Assembly (NCBI GenBank): GCA_020635955.1
Contig: JACJYW010000006.1
Location: forward strand, 169,001 to 233,000
From: Crocinitomicaceae bacterium
GTDB taxonomy: Bacteria; Bacteroidota; Bacteroidia; Flavobacteriales_D; Crocinitomicaceae
Length of the DNA stretch: 64,000 bases
Direction: 5' to 3'
The notes beneath the pieces were generated by a model. It was not told the DNA's origin and did no database searches. It saw nothing but the letters and a program-made list of their open reading frames with translations. A program made the position numbers and the translations under genes. Every line of letters begins with the position of its first letter. Position 1 is the first letter of the stretch. Shown piece after piece: positions 1-8,028 of this stretch.

Positions 1-1
1 A

Positions 2-847
2 ACGCCACAATTTTCAGAAGCATTTGATTTTGAAGGAAACTATGCTGTTGTTAGTATGAATGATTTTTACGGTGTAATTGATCAGTTTGGAACCACCTTT
101 TTGCCTTTTAAATTTGATGAGATATTTCAATACGACAGTACTCATTTTGTTGCATATTTAGATGAATACTGGGGTGTGATTGGTTTGCAAAAAGATACGT
201 TGATCCCGTTTGAATATGACTACATAGGTAAGCCGGACAACGGAATGACCATGGTGGAATTAGATGATGAATTCAATTATTTTTTGCAGGATAGTACCTT
301 CTTATTGGATGTGTGGGCTGAAACGTTTCCTGAATATCGCCAATTAGCACGATTTACAAATGGATATGCGAAGATCAAATATGAAGATGGATATAATTTG
401 ATCGATAAGGACGGAAAAAAGCTTTTCAAAAAGAATCAGGAAGATTTAGGAAGATTTGGTGAGCTGATTCCACATAAAAAGAAAGGGGTTTGGGGGTATG
501 TGGATAAAGCGGGAACAACAAAAATAGATCATGAATATACTTATGCAAATTCGTTTCAAGGTGAATTTGCTATTATACAACAAGATCCTTTTTATGGTTT
601 GATCAATAGAAAGGGTGAATTTGTGGTAGGGCCCTTGATGGAAGATTTGAAAAAATTAAATGATACTTTATTTGTTGGTAAAAGTCTTGGTAAATACGGT
701 TTGATATCAACAAAAGGCGATACCTTGCTTAATTTTCAGTATATTAAGATTGAACCTATTGACGACACAGTCGTAATGATAGAAGAAGAAGGAGAGATTT
801 ACTATTATAATATCAAACGACTTGAGTTTTTAAGAAAAGAAGATTAG
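2..847 (+). CDS. WG-repeat protein, 5' end cut off by the window
   Basis: The frame is open from base 2, ahead of the first ATG at 56, and the residues before that ATG (EAFDFEGNYAVV) continue the repeat pattern, so the true start lies left of the window. At least six WG-type units are visible, each with a core such as YGVIDQFG, YWGVIGLQ, YNLIDKDGK, GVWGYVDKAG, YGLINRKGE or YGLISTKGD. WG/KWG repeats form beta-rich, probably extracytoplasmic proteins of unknown function, common in Bacteroidota. The stop overlaps the start of the next gene by one base (TAGTG), so the two are translationally linked. The family call is firm; no specific function can be given. Confidence 0.8.
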   Translation, partial: TPQFSEAFDFEGNYAVVSMNDFYGVIDQFGTTFLPFKFDEIFQYDSTHFVAYLDEYWGVIGLQKDTLIPFEYDYIGKPDNGMTMVELDDEFNYFLQDSTFLLDVWAETFPEYRQLARFTNGYAKIKYEDGYNLIDKDGKKLFKKNQEDLGRFGELIPHKKKGVWGYVDKAGTTKIDHEYTYANSFQGEFAIIQQDPFYGLINRKGEFVVGPLMEDLKKLNDTLFVGKSLGKYGLISTKGDTLLNFQYIKIEPIDDTVVMIEEEGEIYYYNIKRLEFLRKED

Positions 848-1614
848 TGGACGCGTTTTTAACTTACATAGAGAAATATAAGTTTGCTATCCTTGGAACA
901 GTTGTGTTTCATGTGATCTTCTTTTTCTATTTCAATTTCAAAACCATTGAACGCCCTTTTAAGTTTCCAGATCCTTCAGTAGAGGTATCTGTTCCACTGG
1001 AAGATATTGAGTTTGATCCCGAGATCATGGAGAAACTTGAGCTTACTAAGAATAATCAGACTTCAGAAGAGGTGTATAATGTGGCTTCTGATGCAAATGA
1101 TAAAAGAAATAAATCTTACGAGAATTTTTCAACCCAGGAATTGGATGAACAAGTTGAAAATGAAGCTAAAAATTTAGAGCAACAGTTTTTTAATGAATGG
1201 GCAGCTACTCATGACGGTGGGGACGGTTCCAATGGATCTACAGCTGATATCGATCTGAATAATGACAAGAAGAAACCGTTAAATACCGTTGATAAATCAA
1301 CCATAAATAGCGGAGGATCCAATTCTTTTGCAGGTGAGGTAATGGTTTCTTTTGATCTAACGAGCAGAAAAGCACACTCATTACCTAAGCCTGGTTATAC
1401 TTGTAATAGTGCCGGAACCGTAGTGATTGATGTGAAAGTTGATAAATCTGGTGAAGTAAAATCAGCCACTTACAACGGCACTCTTTCTACGTCTGCAGAT
1501 GAATGTATGATCGAAAAAGCTATACGATATGCTAAAAAATCTCGTTTCAATTTGAGTTCTTCTGCTCCAGCTATGCAGTCAGGAACAATTACATACAAAT
1601 TTGTAAACAAGTAA
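847..1614 (+). CDS. TonB-like energy-transducer family protein
   Basis: The 255-residue protein has a short cytoplasmic start, one membrane helix at about residues 13-31, a long acidic and Asn-rich linker, and a C-terminal domain at about 180-255. That domain has the GTVVIDVKVDKSGEV strand followed by a helix and a final strand, as in TonB C-terminal domains. Two Cys residues in it (in TCNSAG and DECM) could form a disulfide. It starts with GTG inside the stop of the WG-repeat gene and its own stop overlaps the next ATG, so it sits in the middle of an operon. Its TonB role is an inference from fold and layout; no ExbB/ExbD genes are nearby. Confidence 0.65.
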   Translation: MDAFLTYIEKYKFAILGTVVFHVIFFFYFNFKTIERPFKFPDPSVEVSVPLEDIEFDPEIMEKLELTKNNQTSEEVYNVASDANDKRNKSYENFSTQELDEQVENEAKNLEQQFFNEWAATHDGGDGSNGSTADIDLNNDKKKPLNTVDKSTINSGGSNSFAGEVMVSFDLTSRKAHSLPKPGYTCNSAGTVVIDVKVDKSGEVKSATYNGTLSTSADECMIEKAIRYAKKSRFNLSSSAPAMQSGTITYKFVNK

Positions 1615-2510
1615 TGGGGTTTATAGATGTTCTGAGGAAATTGACGCCTCAACCTTTATTAGAGTGGAACAGGAGACGAAAGAAAAGAAATCGTAACAAT
1701 CAATTAAAACAACAACAATCTTCCAATAAGGCAATAACCAAGGAGGATCTGATCAAAGACCTTCAAGGAATTGGAATCAACAAAGGAGATATTCTTCTTG
1801 TGCATTCAAGTTTGAGTAGAATTGGCTATCTAGAGGAAGGACCTAAAACTTTGGTAGATGCTATTTTAGAGGTTATAGGTCCGGAAGGCAATTTGCTCAT
1901 GCCAACATCACCGAATAATGTATTTCAGTTAAACTATATAAGAAATATCCCATTCTTTGATGTGAACGAGACACCTTCAATGACCGGTAAGATCACTGAA
2001 TACTTCAGAACTTTACCCGGGGTGGTTAGAAGTTTAAGTCCAACTGAGCCTGTTTCTGCTTTTGGACCCAGAGCTGAAGAATTTACCAAAGATCATTTTG
2101 GTCAGATCACACCTTATAATCAGCATAGTCCCTTTTATAAAGTTTCTGAAAATGGTGGAAAGCTTTTGTATATAGGGGTAACCCTTTCTATGGCTGGAAC
2201 CAATCTTCACACTTTGGAGGATGCAGTAGATTTTAAGTTCCCAGTTTATTATCCGGAACTATTTGAAATAGAAGTAATTGACAGTTATCATGTAAAGCAT
2301 AAGGTTAAAATAAAAGTGCATGATCCGGAATGGTCAAAAAAGCGAAAATGTGATGAGCTTATTCCAATGTTTATTGAAGAAGGTGCCATGCAAAAAGTAA
2401 AAATTGGTCAGGCCGATACGCTCCTGGTGGATGCAAAAAAATTCTTTGAAGTGATGGTGGAACAGTACAATAAACATGGTGTTACCATGTACACTCCAAA
2501 AGGAAGTTGA
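1614..2510 (+). CDS. AAC(3)-family N-acetyltransferase
   Basis: This 298-residue protein has a basic N-terminal extension (RRRKKRNRN) and then the aminoglycoside 3-N-acetyltransferase/YokD fold: VHSSLSRIGY, GNLLMPTSP, SLSPTEPVSAFG and the helix with NLHTLEDAV. These enzymes move an acetyl group from acetyl-CoA to an amino group. Many chromosomal members are not resistance genes and act on amino-sugars or unknown amines. The start codon overlaps the preceding stop and the stop overlaps the TTG of the next gene, so it belongs to the same operon. The substrate is unknown, and I would not read this gene as antibiotic resistance. Confidence 0.75.
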   Translation: MGFIDVLRKLTPQPLLEWNRRRKKRNRNNQLKQQQSSNKAITKEDLIKDLQGIGINKGDILLVHSSLSRIGYLEEGPKTLVDAILEVIGPEGNLLMPTSPNNVFQLNYIRNIPFFDVNETPSMTGKITEYFRTLPGVVRSLSPTEPVSAFGPRAEEFTKDHFGQITPYNQHSPFYKVSENGGKLLYIGVTLSMAGTNLHTLEDAVDFKFPVYYPELFEIEVIDSYHVKHKVKIKVHDPEWSKKRKCDELIPMFIEEGAMQKVKIGQADTLLVDAKKFFEVMVEQYNKHGVTMYTPKGS

Positions 2511-3424
2511 AAATTCCATCTCCCATACAACAACTGTTCGATCCGATATTCCAAGAGAAAGGATTGGAAGTTTATATTAAAAGAGATGATCTCATTCATC
2601 CCGTTATTTCAGGTAACAAGTGGCGTAAACTCCAACTGTATATTGAGAAATTTAAGCAGGAGGGATATGAGAAATTACTCACCTTTGGTGGAGCCTATTC
2701 GAATCATATTGTAGCAACAGCTAGGGCTGGAAAGCTTTTAGGTGTCCCAACAATTGGAGTTATCAGGGGAGATGAATTAAAAGAAGATTCCAATGAAAGC
2801 CTCAAACAAGCATCATCAGATGGAATGGAACTGATCTTCACCAGTCGCGAAGAATATGATCTAAAGGATGAAGTGTATTATGAAAATGAACTTCGAAGAA
2901 GGCATGGACATATCCTTATTGTTCCCGAAGGAGGGGCAGGGATTTATGGTGTATTAGGTTGTCAAAATATTGTCAATGAGATACCCTTTGAATTTGATTA
3001 TATCGTAACAGCTTCTGGTACTTCAACGACTACAGCTGGCTTATTGTTGGAGGCTGATCAATTTAAAGTGGTGGCAATTTCGGCCTTAAAAGGAGAAGGG
3101 ATGATAAGAGACCAGGTATCTCAAAGACTGTACGGTCTGAATCTGGTGGATGAGGAATTAACTGAGTACATTGATGCTCTTATAGCTAAAGAGCATTATC
3201 ATTTTGGTGGATATGCTAAATGGAATGCAGAATTAATAAATTTCATCAATCATTTTTACATTCTGCATAACATCCAACTAGACCATATTTACACGGGTAA
3301 AATGATGTTCGGTTTATACGACATGATAGCTAAGGATGAATTTCCATCTGGTAGTAAAATAGTGGCATTACACACCGGAGGTCTTCAAGGTAATAATAGT
3401 GTCAGATCACTGCTTAACTTCTGA
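2507..3424 (+). CDS. PLP-dependent ACC deaminase/D-cysteine desulfhydrase family protein
   Basis: The 305-residue enzyme has the fold type II PLP signature: SGNKWRKLQ near residue 35, where Lys41 is the likely Schiff-base lysine, the GGAYSNHIVATA loop that holds the cofactor, a phosphate-binding glycine loop, and TASGTSTTTAG. The family includes 1-aminocyclopropane-1-carboxylate deaminase and D-cysteine desulfhydrase; the substrate cannot be told apart here. The start is TTG, overlapping the previous stop (TTGA) with an AAGGAAG stretch just upstream. Its 3' end runs 18 bases into the convergent lipoprotein gene. Confidence 0.78.
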   Translation: MKIPSPIQQLFDPIFQEKGLEVYIKRDDLIHPVISGNKWRKLQLYIEKFKQEGYEKLLTFGGAYSNHIVATARAGKLLGVPTIGVIRGDELKEDSNESLKQASSDGMELIFTSREEYDLKDEVYYENELRRRHGHILIVPEGGAGIYGVLGCQNIVNEIPFEFDYIVTASGTSTTTAGLLLEADQFKVVAISALKGEGMIRDQVSQRLYGLNLVDEELTEYIDALIAKEHYHFGGYAKWNAELINFINHFYILHNIQLDHIYTGKMMFGLYDMIAKDEFPSGSKIVALHTGGLQGNNSVRSLLNF

Positions 3425-4102
3425 AGAAAGAGAGTCTTCTTTAACCACGTACCATTGAGATTCATCATCTTTTAAGTGGAATACCGGTTCGAATTTTTCT
3501 CTATGAAAGAAAGTAGAGAACATTAACATGTATGATTTATGTTTTTTCTTGATGTCAAAAACATTTTTGCCATTTACATCTTTAAAAACGTAGTACAATA
3601 ATTCTGTGCAATACCACTTGTCTGTAGAAAACATGCTGAAACTATGATCAAATGGAATTTCCTGGTCTAAATAAAACCAGGCTCTGTCAGCTACTTTAGA
3701 TCCTGCTGAATCTGCAAATATTGGCCTACAGATGTAAAGCATAGAATCAGCTGCGTGAGCAACAAATTCATCCAGATCACACAATTGAATACCATCCACT
3801 TCATCTGTGCTAGCAGAACCACCGAGTGTATGAATTACTTTCCAATCATTTCCATCTTTTACAATGATGCCACCATGAGAGTAATCTTCTTTAGTGGTAT
3901 TCATCAAATGATAGGATAGAGGGCCGTTTCCTTTTCTTAAAATACAATCACCAGGTTGTAGTTTATTATAAACATCTTCAGGAAGGGAAGGCGGAACGTG
4001 AACATATTTCTCAGTTTGTTGTTCCAGATTTTCGTCTTCGCCACAGCTAGACAGAATGACCCCAATTAGGGCAAAAAGTAGTATACTAAATTTCATTTTC
4101 AT
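3407..4102 (-). CDS. YiiX/NlpC-P60-like permuted papain-fold lipoprotein
   Basis: The 231-residue protein starts with a lipoprotein signal (hydrophobic run, then LSSCGED) and so is exported and lipid-anchored. The mature part matches the YiiX/YebB (C92) permuted NlpC/P60 cysteine hydrolases: LQPGDCILRKG, then DYSHGGIIV with the likely catalytic His, and FSTDKWYCTELLYYVF with the likely catalytic Cys. Such enzymes are thought to cleave amide bonds in peptides, lipids or cell wall; the substrate here is unknown. It lies just after a terminator and overlaps the convergent gene by 18 bases. Confidence 0.75.
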   Translation of the reverse strand: MKMKFSILLFALIGVILSSCGEDENLEQQTEKYVHVPPSLPEDVYNKLQPGDCILRKGNGPLSYHLMNTTKEDYSHGGIIVKDGNDWKVIHTLGGSASTDEVDGIQLCDLDEFVAHAADSMLYICRPIFADSAGSKVADRAWFYLDQEIPFDHSFSMFSTDKWYCTELLYYVFKDVNGKNVFDIKKKHKSYMLMFSTFFHREKFEPVFHLKDDESQWYVVKEDSLSSEVKQ

Positions 4103-4113
4103 TTTTAAGGCAT

Positions 4114-4146
4114 AAAAAAACCCGCTACAAAAGTAACGGGTTTTTT
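4114..4146 (-). terminator. Rho-independent terminator after the small lipoprotein gene
   Basis: On the minus strand the hairpin CCCGTTAC-TTTT-GTAGCGGG is followed by seven T. The single imperfect position is a G-U wobble on the minus strand but a mismatch on the plus strand, so it points leftward and ends the 4167-4547 transcript. Confidence 0.85.
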
Positions 4147-4166
4147 AAATTTTTGGGAAGTGTGGA

Positions 4167-4547
4167 TTATTCTCCTCCACCCATGTCTAATCCCATGTCT
4201 TTTTGGTAAGAAGCAACTTTCCACTCACCATCAACTTTTTTCAAATCGTAGTTGAAAGTCATGTCCATTCCTGTTCTTGTTTCTTCACAAGTACAGTTTG
4301 CAGATTCTCCTTCAGTCTCACATGATACTGATTTGATATCAGTGTCATATTTCTCACATCCAGCGTCGATTGACCCTTGAACTGTTTCTTTTGCGTTATC
4401 AACAGCCATTTCCATTGCTTTGTCGCAATTTCCATCAGCTAATGCTTGAGCAAATGCTTTTGTAGTGTCTTCTGGAGAACCTCCACCACCACAAGCAGTT
4501 AATACTAAACCAGCAACTGCTCCTACTAATAAAGTTCTTAATTTCAT
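4167..4547 (-). CDS. Small DUF4878-like lipoprotein
   Basis: The 126-residue protein has a lipoprotein signal with an LTACGGGG lipobox. The rest has the layout of DUF4878/NTF2-like lipoproteins: an N-terminal helix (PEDTTKAFAQAL), a Cys-rich middle (CDKAM, GCEKY, VSCETEGESANCTCEE) and a strand ending in VDGEWKVASY. The family is probably a ligand-binding or scaffold fold; no function is known. It has its own promoter (4584-4613) and terminator (4114-4146), so it is transcribed alone. Confidence 0.7.
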   Translation of the reverse strand: MKLRTLLVGAVAGLVLTACGGGGSPEDTTKAFAQALADGNCDKAMEMAVDNAKETVQGSIDAGCEKYDTDIKSVSCETEGESANCTCEETRTGMDMTFNYDLKKVDGEWKVASYQKDMGLDMGGGE

Positions 4548-4583
4548 AACTTGGTTTTACTTACTTAAATATTAATTACCGTG

Positions 4584-4613
4584 CAAATATAGATGCATTT
4601 TCAATAAAACAAA
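4584..4613 (-). promoter_or_regulatory. Bacteroidota promoter for the small lipoprotein gene
   Basis: On the minus strand TTTG (4613-4610) is followed after 18 bases by TATATTTG (4591-4584), a full match to the TTTG/TAnnTTTG consensus. The ATG lies 36 bases downstream. Confidence 0.7.
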
Positions 4614-4656
4614 ATTTTTTTTTGAATAAAAGATGAAATTTTGAATCTTAAGATTG

Positions 4657-4664
4657 TAACTTTG
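4657..4664 (+). promoter_or_regulatory. -7 element for the ABC-F gene
   Basis: TAACTTTG matches TAnnTTTG exactly, about 50 bases ahead of the ATG at 4717. No TTTG with good spacing is seen upstream. The leader that follows has a 6-bp inverted repeat, AACCTC (4668-4673) with GAGGTT. Confidence 0.5.
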
Positions 4665-4716
4665 CGCAACCTCTTGATTTTAGGAGGTTCACTAGCAAGT
4701 TAATTCAAACAAAATT

Positions 4717-6339
4717 ATGATCCAGATCAACAATTTAACCTTACAATTTGGAAAACGAGTATTATTTGAAGATGTAAATCTGAAATTCATCAATGGTAAC
4801 TGCTATGGTGTTATCGGTGCAAATGGCGCCGGTAAATCAACCTTCCTAAAAATATTAACAGGAGAACAAGATCCAAATAGAGGGTCTATATCTATAGAGC
4901 CAGGGAAAAGAATGGCGGTATTAAAACAAGATCATTATGCTTATGATGATTTTTCGGTTTTAAATACTGTAATGATGGGACATAATGAGCTTTGGAAGAT
5001 CATTGAAGAGAAAGATGCCTTATATGCAAAACCTGATTTTTCTGAAGCTGATGGAATGCGTACTGCTGAATTAGAAGCAGAGTTTGCCGAAATGGATGGA
5101 TGGAATGCTGAAGCAGATGCGGCAAACCTATTAAGTAATGTTGGTATTAAAGAAGACATGCATTATACGTTAATGTCTGATATGCCTGCTGAGCTTAAAG
5201 TACGTGTATTATTAGCGCAGGCTTTATTTGGAAATCCGGATATTCTAGTTTTAGATGAGCCAACAAACGACCTTGATATTAAAACTATTAGTTGGCTGGA
5301 AGATTTCTTGCTTGATTTTAAAAACCTGGTGATCGTTGTGTCTCACGACCGTCACTTTTTAGATACAGTTTGTACGCATATTTGTGATATTGATTTTGGG
5401 AAGATCAACTTTTTTACCGGTAACTATACGTTCTGGTACAAATCTTCTCAATTGGTATCCAGACAACAGGCTGATAAGAATAAAAAATTAGAAGATAAAC
5501 GAAAGGAACTACAGGAATTCATATCCCGATTCTCTGCAAATGCTTCTAAATCTAAACAGGCAACTTCAAGAAGAAAATTGTTGGATAAACTTCAATTAGA
5601 AGATATTAAACCTTCAAGCAGAAAATACCCTGGAATTATATTCGAAAGAGAAAGAGAAGAAGGGGATCAGATCCTGCATGTTGAGCATTTATCAAAATCT
5701 CAGGATGGTGAGGTATTATTTGAAGATTTGAACATCAATGTTTCTAAAGGAGATAAAATAGCTTTCATTTCTAAGAATAGTAATGCTATATCTGCCTTCT
5801 TTAAGATCATCACTGAAGAAGAGAAAGCGGATAAAGGATCATTTGAATTTGGTACTACTATTAAATGGACCTATTTACCTTCTGAAAATGCTGAGTACTT
5901 CAATAAAGACATGTCTTTGATCGATTGGTTAAGACAATATGCTGTGACAGATGAGGAAAAAGAAGAAGTGTATTTAAGAGGGTTCCTTGGGAAAATGTTA
6001 TTCTCCGGTGAAGAAGCTACGAAAAGCGCTAAAGTACTTTCAGGAGGAGAGAAGGTGAGATGTATGATCTCTAAAATGATGTTTGGAAAAGGTAATTTAT
6101 TGATCCTGGATGAACCTACAAATCACCTGGATTTGGAATCCATTACCGCATTCAATAATGCTTTAATTAACTTCCCGGGAACAGTACTGTTCTCATCTCA
6201 TGACCACGAATTTGTTCAAACTGTTGCAAGTCGAATCATTGAGTTTACGCCTAAAGGAAACGTGGATAAACTCATGTCTTATGATGAATATCTTGCGGAT
6301 GAGAAAATCCAAAATAAGGTTGAAGAGATGTACGCTTAA
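4717..6339 (+). CDS. ABC-F family ATPase (YbiT-like)
   Basis: The 540-residue soluble protein has two ABC domains and no membrane segment, as in ABC-F translation factors that bind the ribosomal E site. Domain 1 has a normal Walker A (GANGAGKST) and Walker B (ILVLDEPTNDLD), but the signature expected as LSGGE reads MPAELKVR. Domain 2 is the reverse: its Walker A is degenerate (FISKNSNAISAF, no GK[ST]) while its signature (LSGGEKVR) and Walker B (LLILDEPTNHLD) are intact. The linker at about 245-305 is long and charged. In an antiparallel ABC dimer, site 1 pairs Walker A of domain 1 with the signature of domain 2, so one complete ATP site remains. Length fits YbiT. Confidence 0.85.
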   Translation: MIQINNLTLQFGKRVLFEDVNLKFINGNCYGVIGANGAGKSTFLKILTGEQDPNRGSISIEPGKRMAVLKQDHYAYDDFSVLNTVMMGHNELWKIIEEKDALYAKPDFSEADGMRTAELEAEFAEMDGWNAEADAANLLSNVGIKEDMHYTLMSDMPAELKVRVLLAQALFGNPDILVLDEPTNDLDIKTISWLEDFLLDFKNLVIVVSHDRHFLDTVCTHICDIDFGKINFFTGNYTFWYKSSQLVSRQQADKNKKLEDKRKELQEFISRFSANASKSKQATSRRKLLDKLQLEDIKPSSRKYPGIIFEREREEGDQILHVEHLSKSQDGEVLFEDLNINVSKGDKIAFISKNSNAISAFFKIITEEEKADKGSFEFGTTIKWTYLPSENAEYFNKDMSLIDWLRQYAVTDEEKEEVYLRGFLGKMLFSGEEATKSAKVLSGGEKVRCMISKMMFGKGNLLILDEPTNHLDLESITAFNNALINFPGTVLFSSHDHEFVQTVASRIIEFTPKGNVDKLMSYDEYLADEKIQNKVEEMYA

Positions 6340-6348
6340 TTGAGGATA

Positions 6349-6481
6349 ATAGATGTTAGATGGTAGAGATTAGATAAATCAAAGTGTATCAACTTGAATT
6401 TTAATTACCACTCGTGTAATCTAGATAATTAAGAACGTAATATTTAGCCCTCCTTTCTAAACACTACTATCTAAAATCTAT
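6349..6481. repeat. 133-bp imperfect inverted-repeat element
   Basis: Bases 6349-6374 and 6456-6481 are 26-bp inverted copies of each other with four or five mismatches, around an 81-base AT-rich middle. The arms are built of TAGAT-like 6-7 base steps. It lies just after the ABC-F stop (6339). It could be a remnant of a small non-autonomous mobile repeat or a weak long-stem terminator; it contains no gene I can support. Confidence 0.5.
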
Positions 6482-6498
6482 ACTCAAAAATTAGGTGA

Positions 6499-6518
6499 AA
6501 TACCATAAAAGTGGTATT
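6499..6518. promoter_or_regulatory. Inverted repeat AATACCA/TGGTATT
   Basis: A perfect 7-bp inverted repeat with a 6-base spacer ends on the TTG that serves as -33 element of the small Cys-rich gene. It is a possible second operator next to the palindrome at 6521-6535. Confidence 0.4.
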
Positions 6519-6547
6519 GCTTAGAATCATTCTAAATAACATCTTTG
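6517..6547 (+). promoter_or_regulatory. Promoter of the small Cys/Lys-rich gene
   Basis: TTG at 6517-6519 is followed after 20 bases by CATCTTTG (6540-6547), one base off TAnnTTTG. The ATG is only four bases after the -7 element, so the transcript is probably leaderless or nearly so. Confidence 0.45.
6521..6535. promoter_or_regulatory. Fur/PerR-like 7-1-7 palindrome
   Basis: TTAGAAT-C-ATTCTAA is a perfect 7-1-7 palindrome lying between the -33 and -7 elements. The geometry is that of Fur-family operators (PerR boxes read TTATAATnATTATAA; one base per half differs here). A bound repressor would block the promoter of the gene at 6552. The regulator is inferred, not seen. Confidence 0.5.
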
Positions 6548-6551
6548 CTGC

Positions 6552-6692
6552 ATGGATAATAACATGCACATTAAATCATTTGATCCTTTCTTGAGTGAAG
6601 TAGATCTTTTGGCTGCTTGTAGTGCAAAGAAAAAATGCTGCAAGAAGTACAAGAAGAAAGGCAAGCATTGTGGTGGTTGTCCAAATCGTTGA
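6552..6692 (+). CDS. 46-residue Cys/Lys-rich small protein
   Basis: ATG at 6552 opens a 46-codon frame that begins MDNNMHIKSF and ends HCGGCPNR. The first half is ordinary (DPFLSEVDLLAA); the second half has five Cys (residues 23, 29, 30, 40, 43) in a run of ten Lys residues: KKKCCKKYKKKGKHCGGC. The CC and CxxC pairs suggest metal or thiol chemistry, or nucleic-acid binding by the basic tail. A promoter and a Fur/PerR-like palindrome lie directly upstream, which argues that this is a real, metal- or redox-regulated gene and not chance. I know similar short Lys/Cys-rich proteins exist in Flavobacteria but know of no assigned function. Confidence 0.65.
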   Translation: MDNNMHIKSFDPFLSEVDLLAACSAKKKCCKKYKKKGKHCGGCPNR

Positions 6693-6791
6693 TAAAATTC
6701 AACACTAGGTTGAATTTTCGTATTTCAAACACAATTCCTTTTTATCTTTCCATTGCCTTTTGAATCATCCATTCATATGATGAAACTCATC

Positions 6792-6820
6792 TTTGGTGTT
6801 GGCTCTGGTTCGCAACTTTG
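6792..6820 (+). promoter_or_regulatory. Promoter of the MacAB-type operon
   Basis: TTTG (6792-6795), a 17-base gap, then CAACTTTG (6813-6820), one base off TAnnTTTG; the ATG is at 6835. Confidence 0.45.
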
Positions 6821-6834
6821 TACTTATTTGAATT

Positions 6835-8028
6835 ATGACCGAGAAAAGAGCCAGAAATAAAAAGATCCGAAACATTATTATTTGGTCCGTTGTTGGATTG
6901 TTGGTGATGCTTTTTATCTATTCTGTATTCATCAAAATACCAAAATCATATGTGGATGTTCAGCTAGAACCAATACTTACCGAGATTTTGTATACAGAAG
7001 TATCCGCCACTGGAACAATAAATCCTATGGAAACAGTGACGGTTGGAACACAGGTGTCTGGTGAGATCACGGATGTATATGTTGATTACAATGACAAGGT
7101 TAAAAAGGGTCAACTGCTAGCAAGGTTAGACACAAGAAACCTCAGGTCTTCTTTAGATGAAAGCAGAGCTAATGTGGAGAAATCTGAGATCATGGTGGAA
7201 CAAACCAAACGATCTTTGGATAGAGAAAAAGAGCTTTATGAAAAGGGGATATCCTCTGATCTGTCTTTAGAACAGGCCCAGGATGCTTATAATAATGCTG
7301 TTGCTTCATTGAAGATTGCAAAGATCCAGCTGAATAAAATGTCTGTAAACCTGGGTTATGCAGAGATCATTTCCCCTATTGACGGGATTGTCATTAGTAA
7401 AGATATTGAGGTAGGTCAAACAGTAGCAGCAACCTTCGCAACGCCAACCTTATTCTCAATTGTACATGACTTAAGTATGATGAAGATTGAAGCCAGTGTT
7501 GATGAAGCGGATATAGGTAAAGTGAAAAAAGGTCAACATGTTGTGTTTACGGTTGATGCTTATCCTGATGATGAATTTACCGGTGTAGTTGAACAGATAC
7601 AGATCCAACCCGTGATTCTCCAGAATGTGGTTACCTACAAAACGATCGTTTATGTCAATAATCCTGATCTAAAATTGTTACCCGGAATGACTGCAACCCT
7701 AATAATTCAAACAGAAGCTCAGCCATCTGATAGAACGGTACCTAATTCTGCTTTGACTTTTGAGCCATTAGAATATGATTGGTCTATCCTTAAAAAGAAA
7801 GGATACAGCATGAAAAAATCTGAATTAGCTAAAGATCAGGAATCAATATGGGTGATGCGTAATAAGGTATTTACACAAATTCCAGTTGAAGTTACTTTTA
7901 CCAATGGGATCAGGTCTGCGGTTAAAGGTGAAGTCAGTCTTGAGGATTCAGTGATCACAAATTGTAAGATCCAAATCGGAGAAAAGAAATCAGGCGGTTT
8001 ATTTAGCGGAGGTGAAGAGGATGAATAA
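6835..8028 (+). CDS. MacA/HlyD-type periplasmic adaptor subunit
   Basis: The 397-residue protein has one N-terminal membrane helix (about 12-31) and then the membrane-fusion layout: a lipoyl half (VSGEITDVYVDYNDKVKKGQLLARLD), a helical hairpin (about 100-160), the second lipoyl half (SPIDGIVISKDIEVGQTV), a beta barrel and a membrane-proximal domain. Adaptors of this kind join an inner-membrane ABC pump to an outer-membrane TolC-type channel. It heads a three-gene operon with the ATPase and permease; no TolC-type gene is in the window. Exported substrates could be peptides, lipids or macrolide-like compounds. Confidence 0.88.
   Translation: MTEKRARNKKIRNIIIWSVVGLLVMLFIYSVFIKIPKSYVDVQLEPILTEILYTEVSATGTINPMETVTVGTQVSGEITDVYVDYNDKVKKGQLLARLDTRNLRSSLDESRANVEKSEIMVEQTKRSLDREKELYEKGISSDLSLEQAQDAYNNAVASLKIAKIQLNKMSVNLGYAEIISPIDGIVISKDIEVGQTVAATFATPTLFSIVHDLSMMKIEASVDEADIGKVKKGQHVVFTVDAYPDDEFTGVVEQIQIQPVILQNVVTYKTIVYVNNPDLKLLPGMTATLIIQTEAQPSDRTVPNSALTFEPLEYDWSILKKKGYSMKKSELAKDQESIWVMRNKVFTQIPVEVTFTNGIRSAVKGEVSLEDSVITNCKIQIGEKKSGGLFSGGEEDE

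Noticed and set aside
1614..2510. Aminoglycoside resistance gene
   Set aside because: Fold is AAC(3)-like, but the gene sits in an ordinary chromosomal operon with no mobile element or resistance context; the substrate is unknown.
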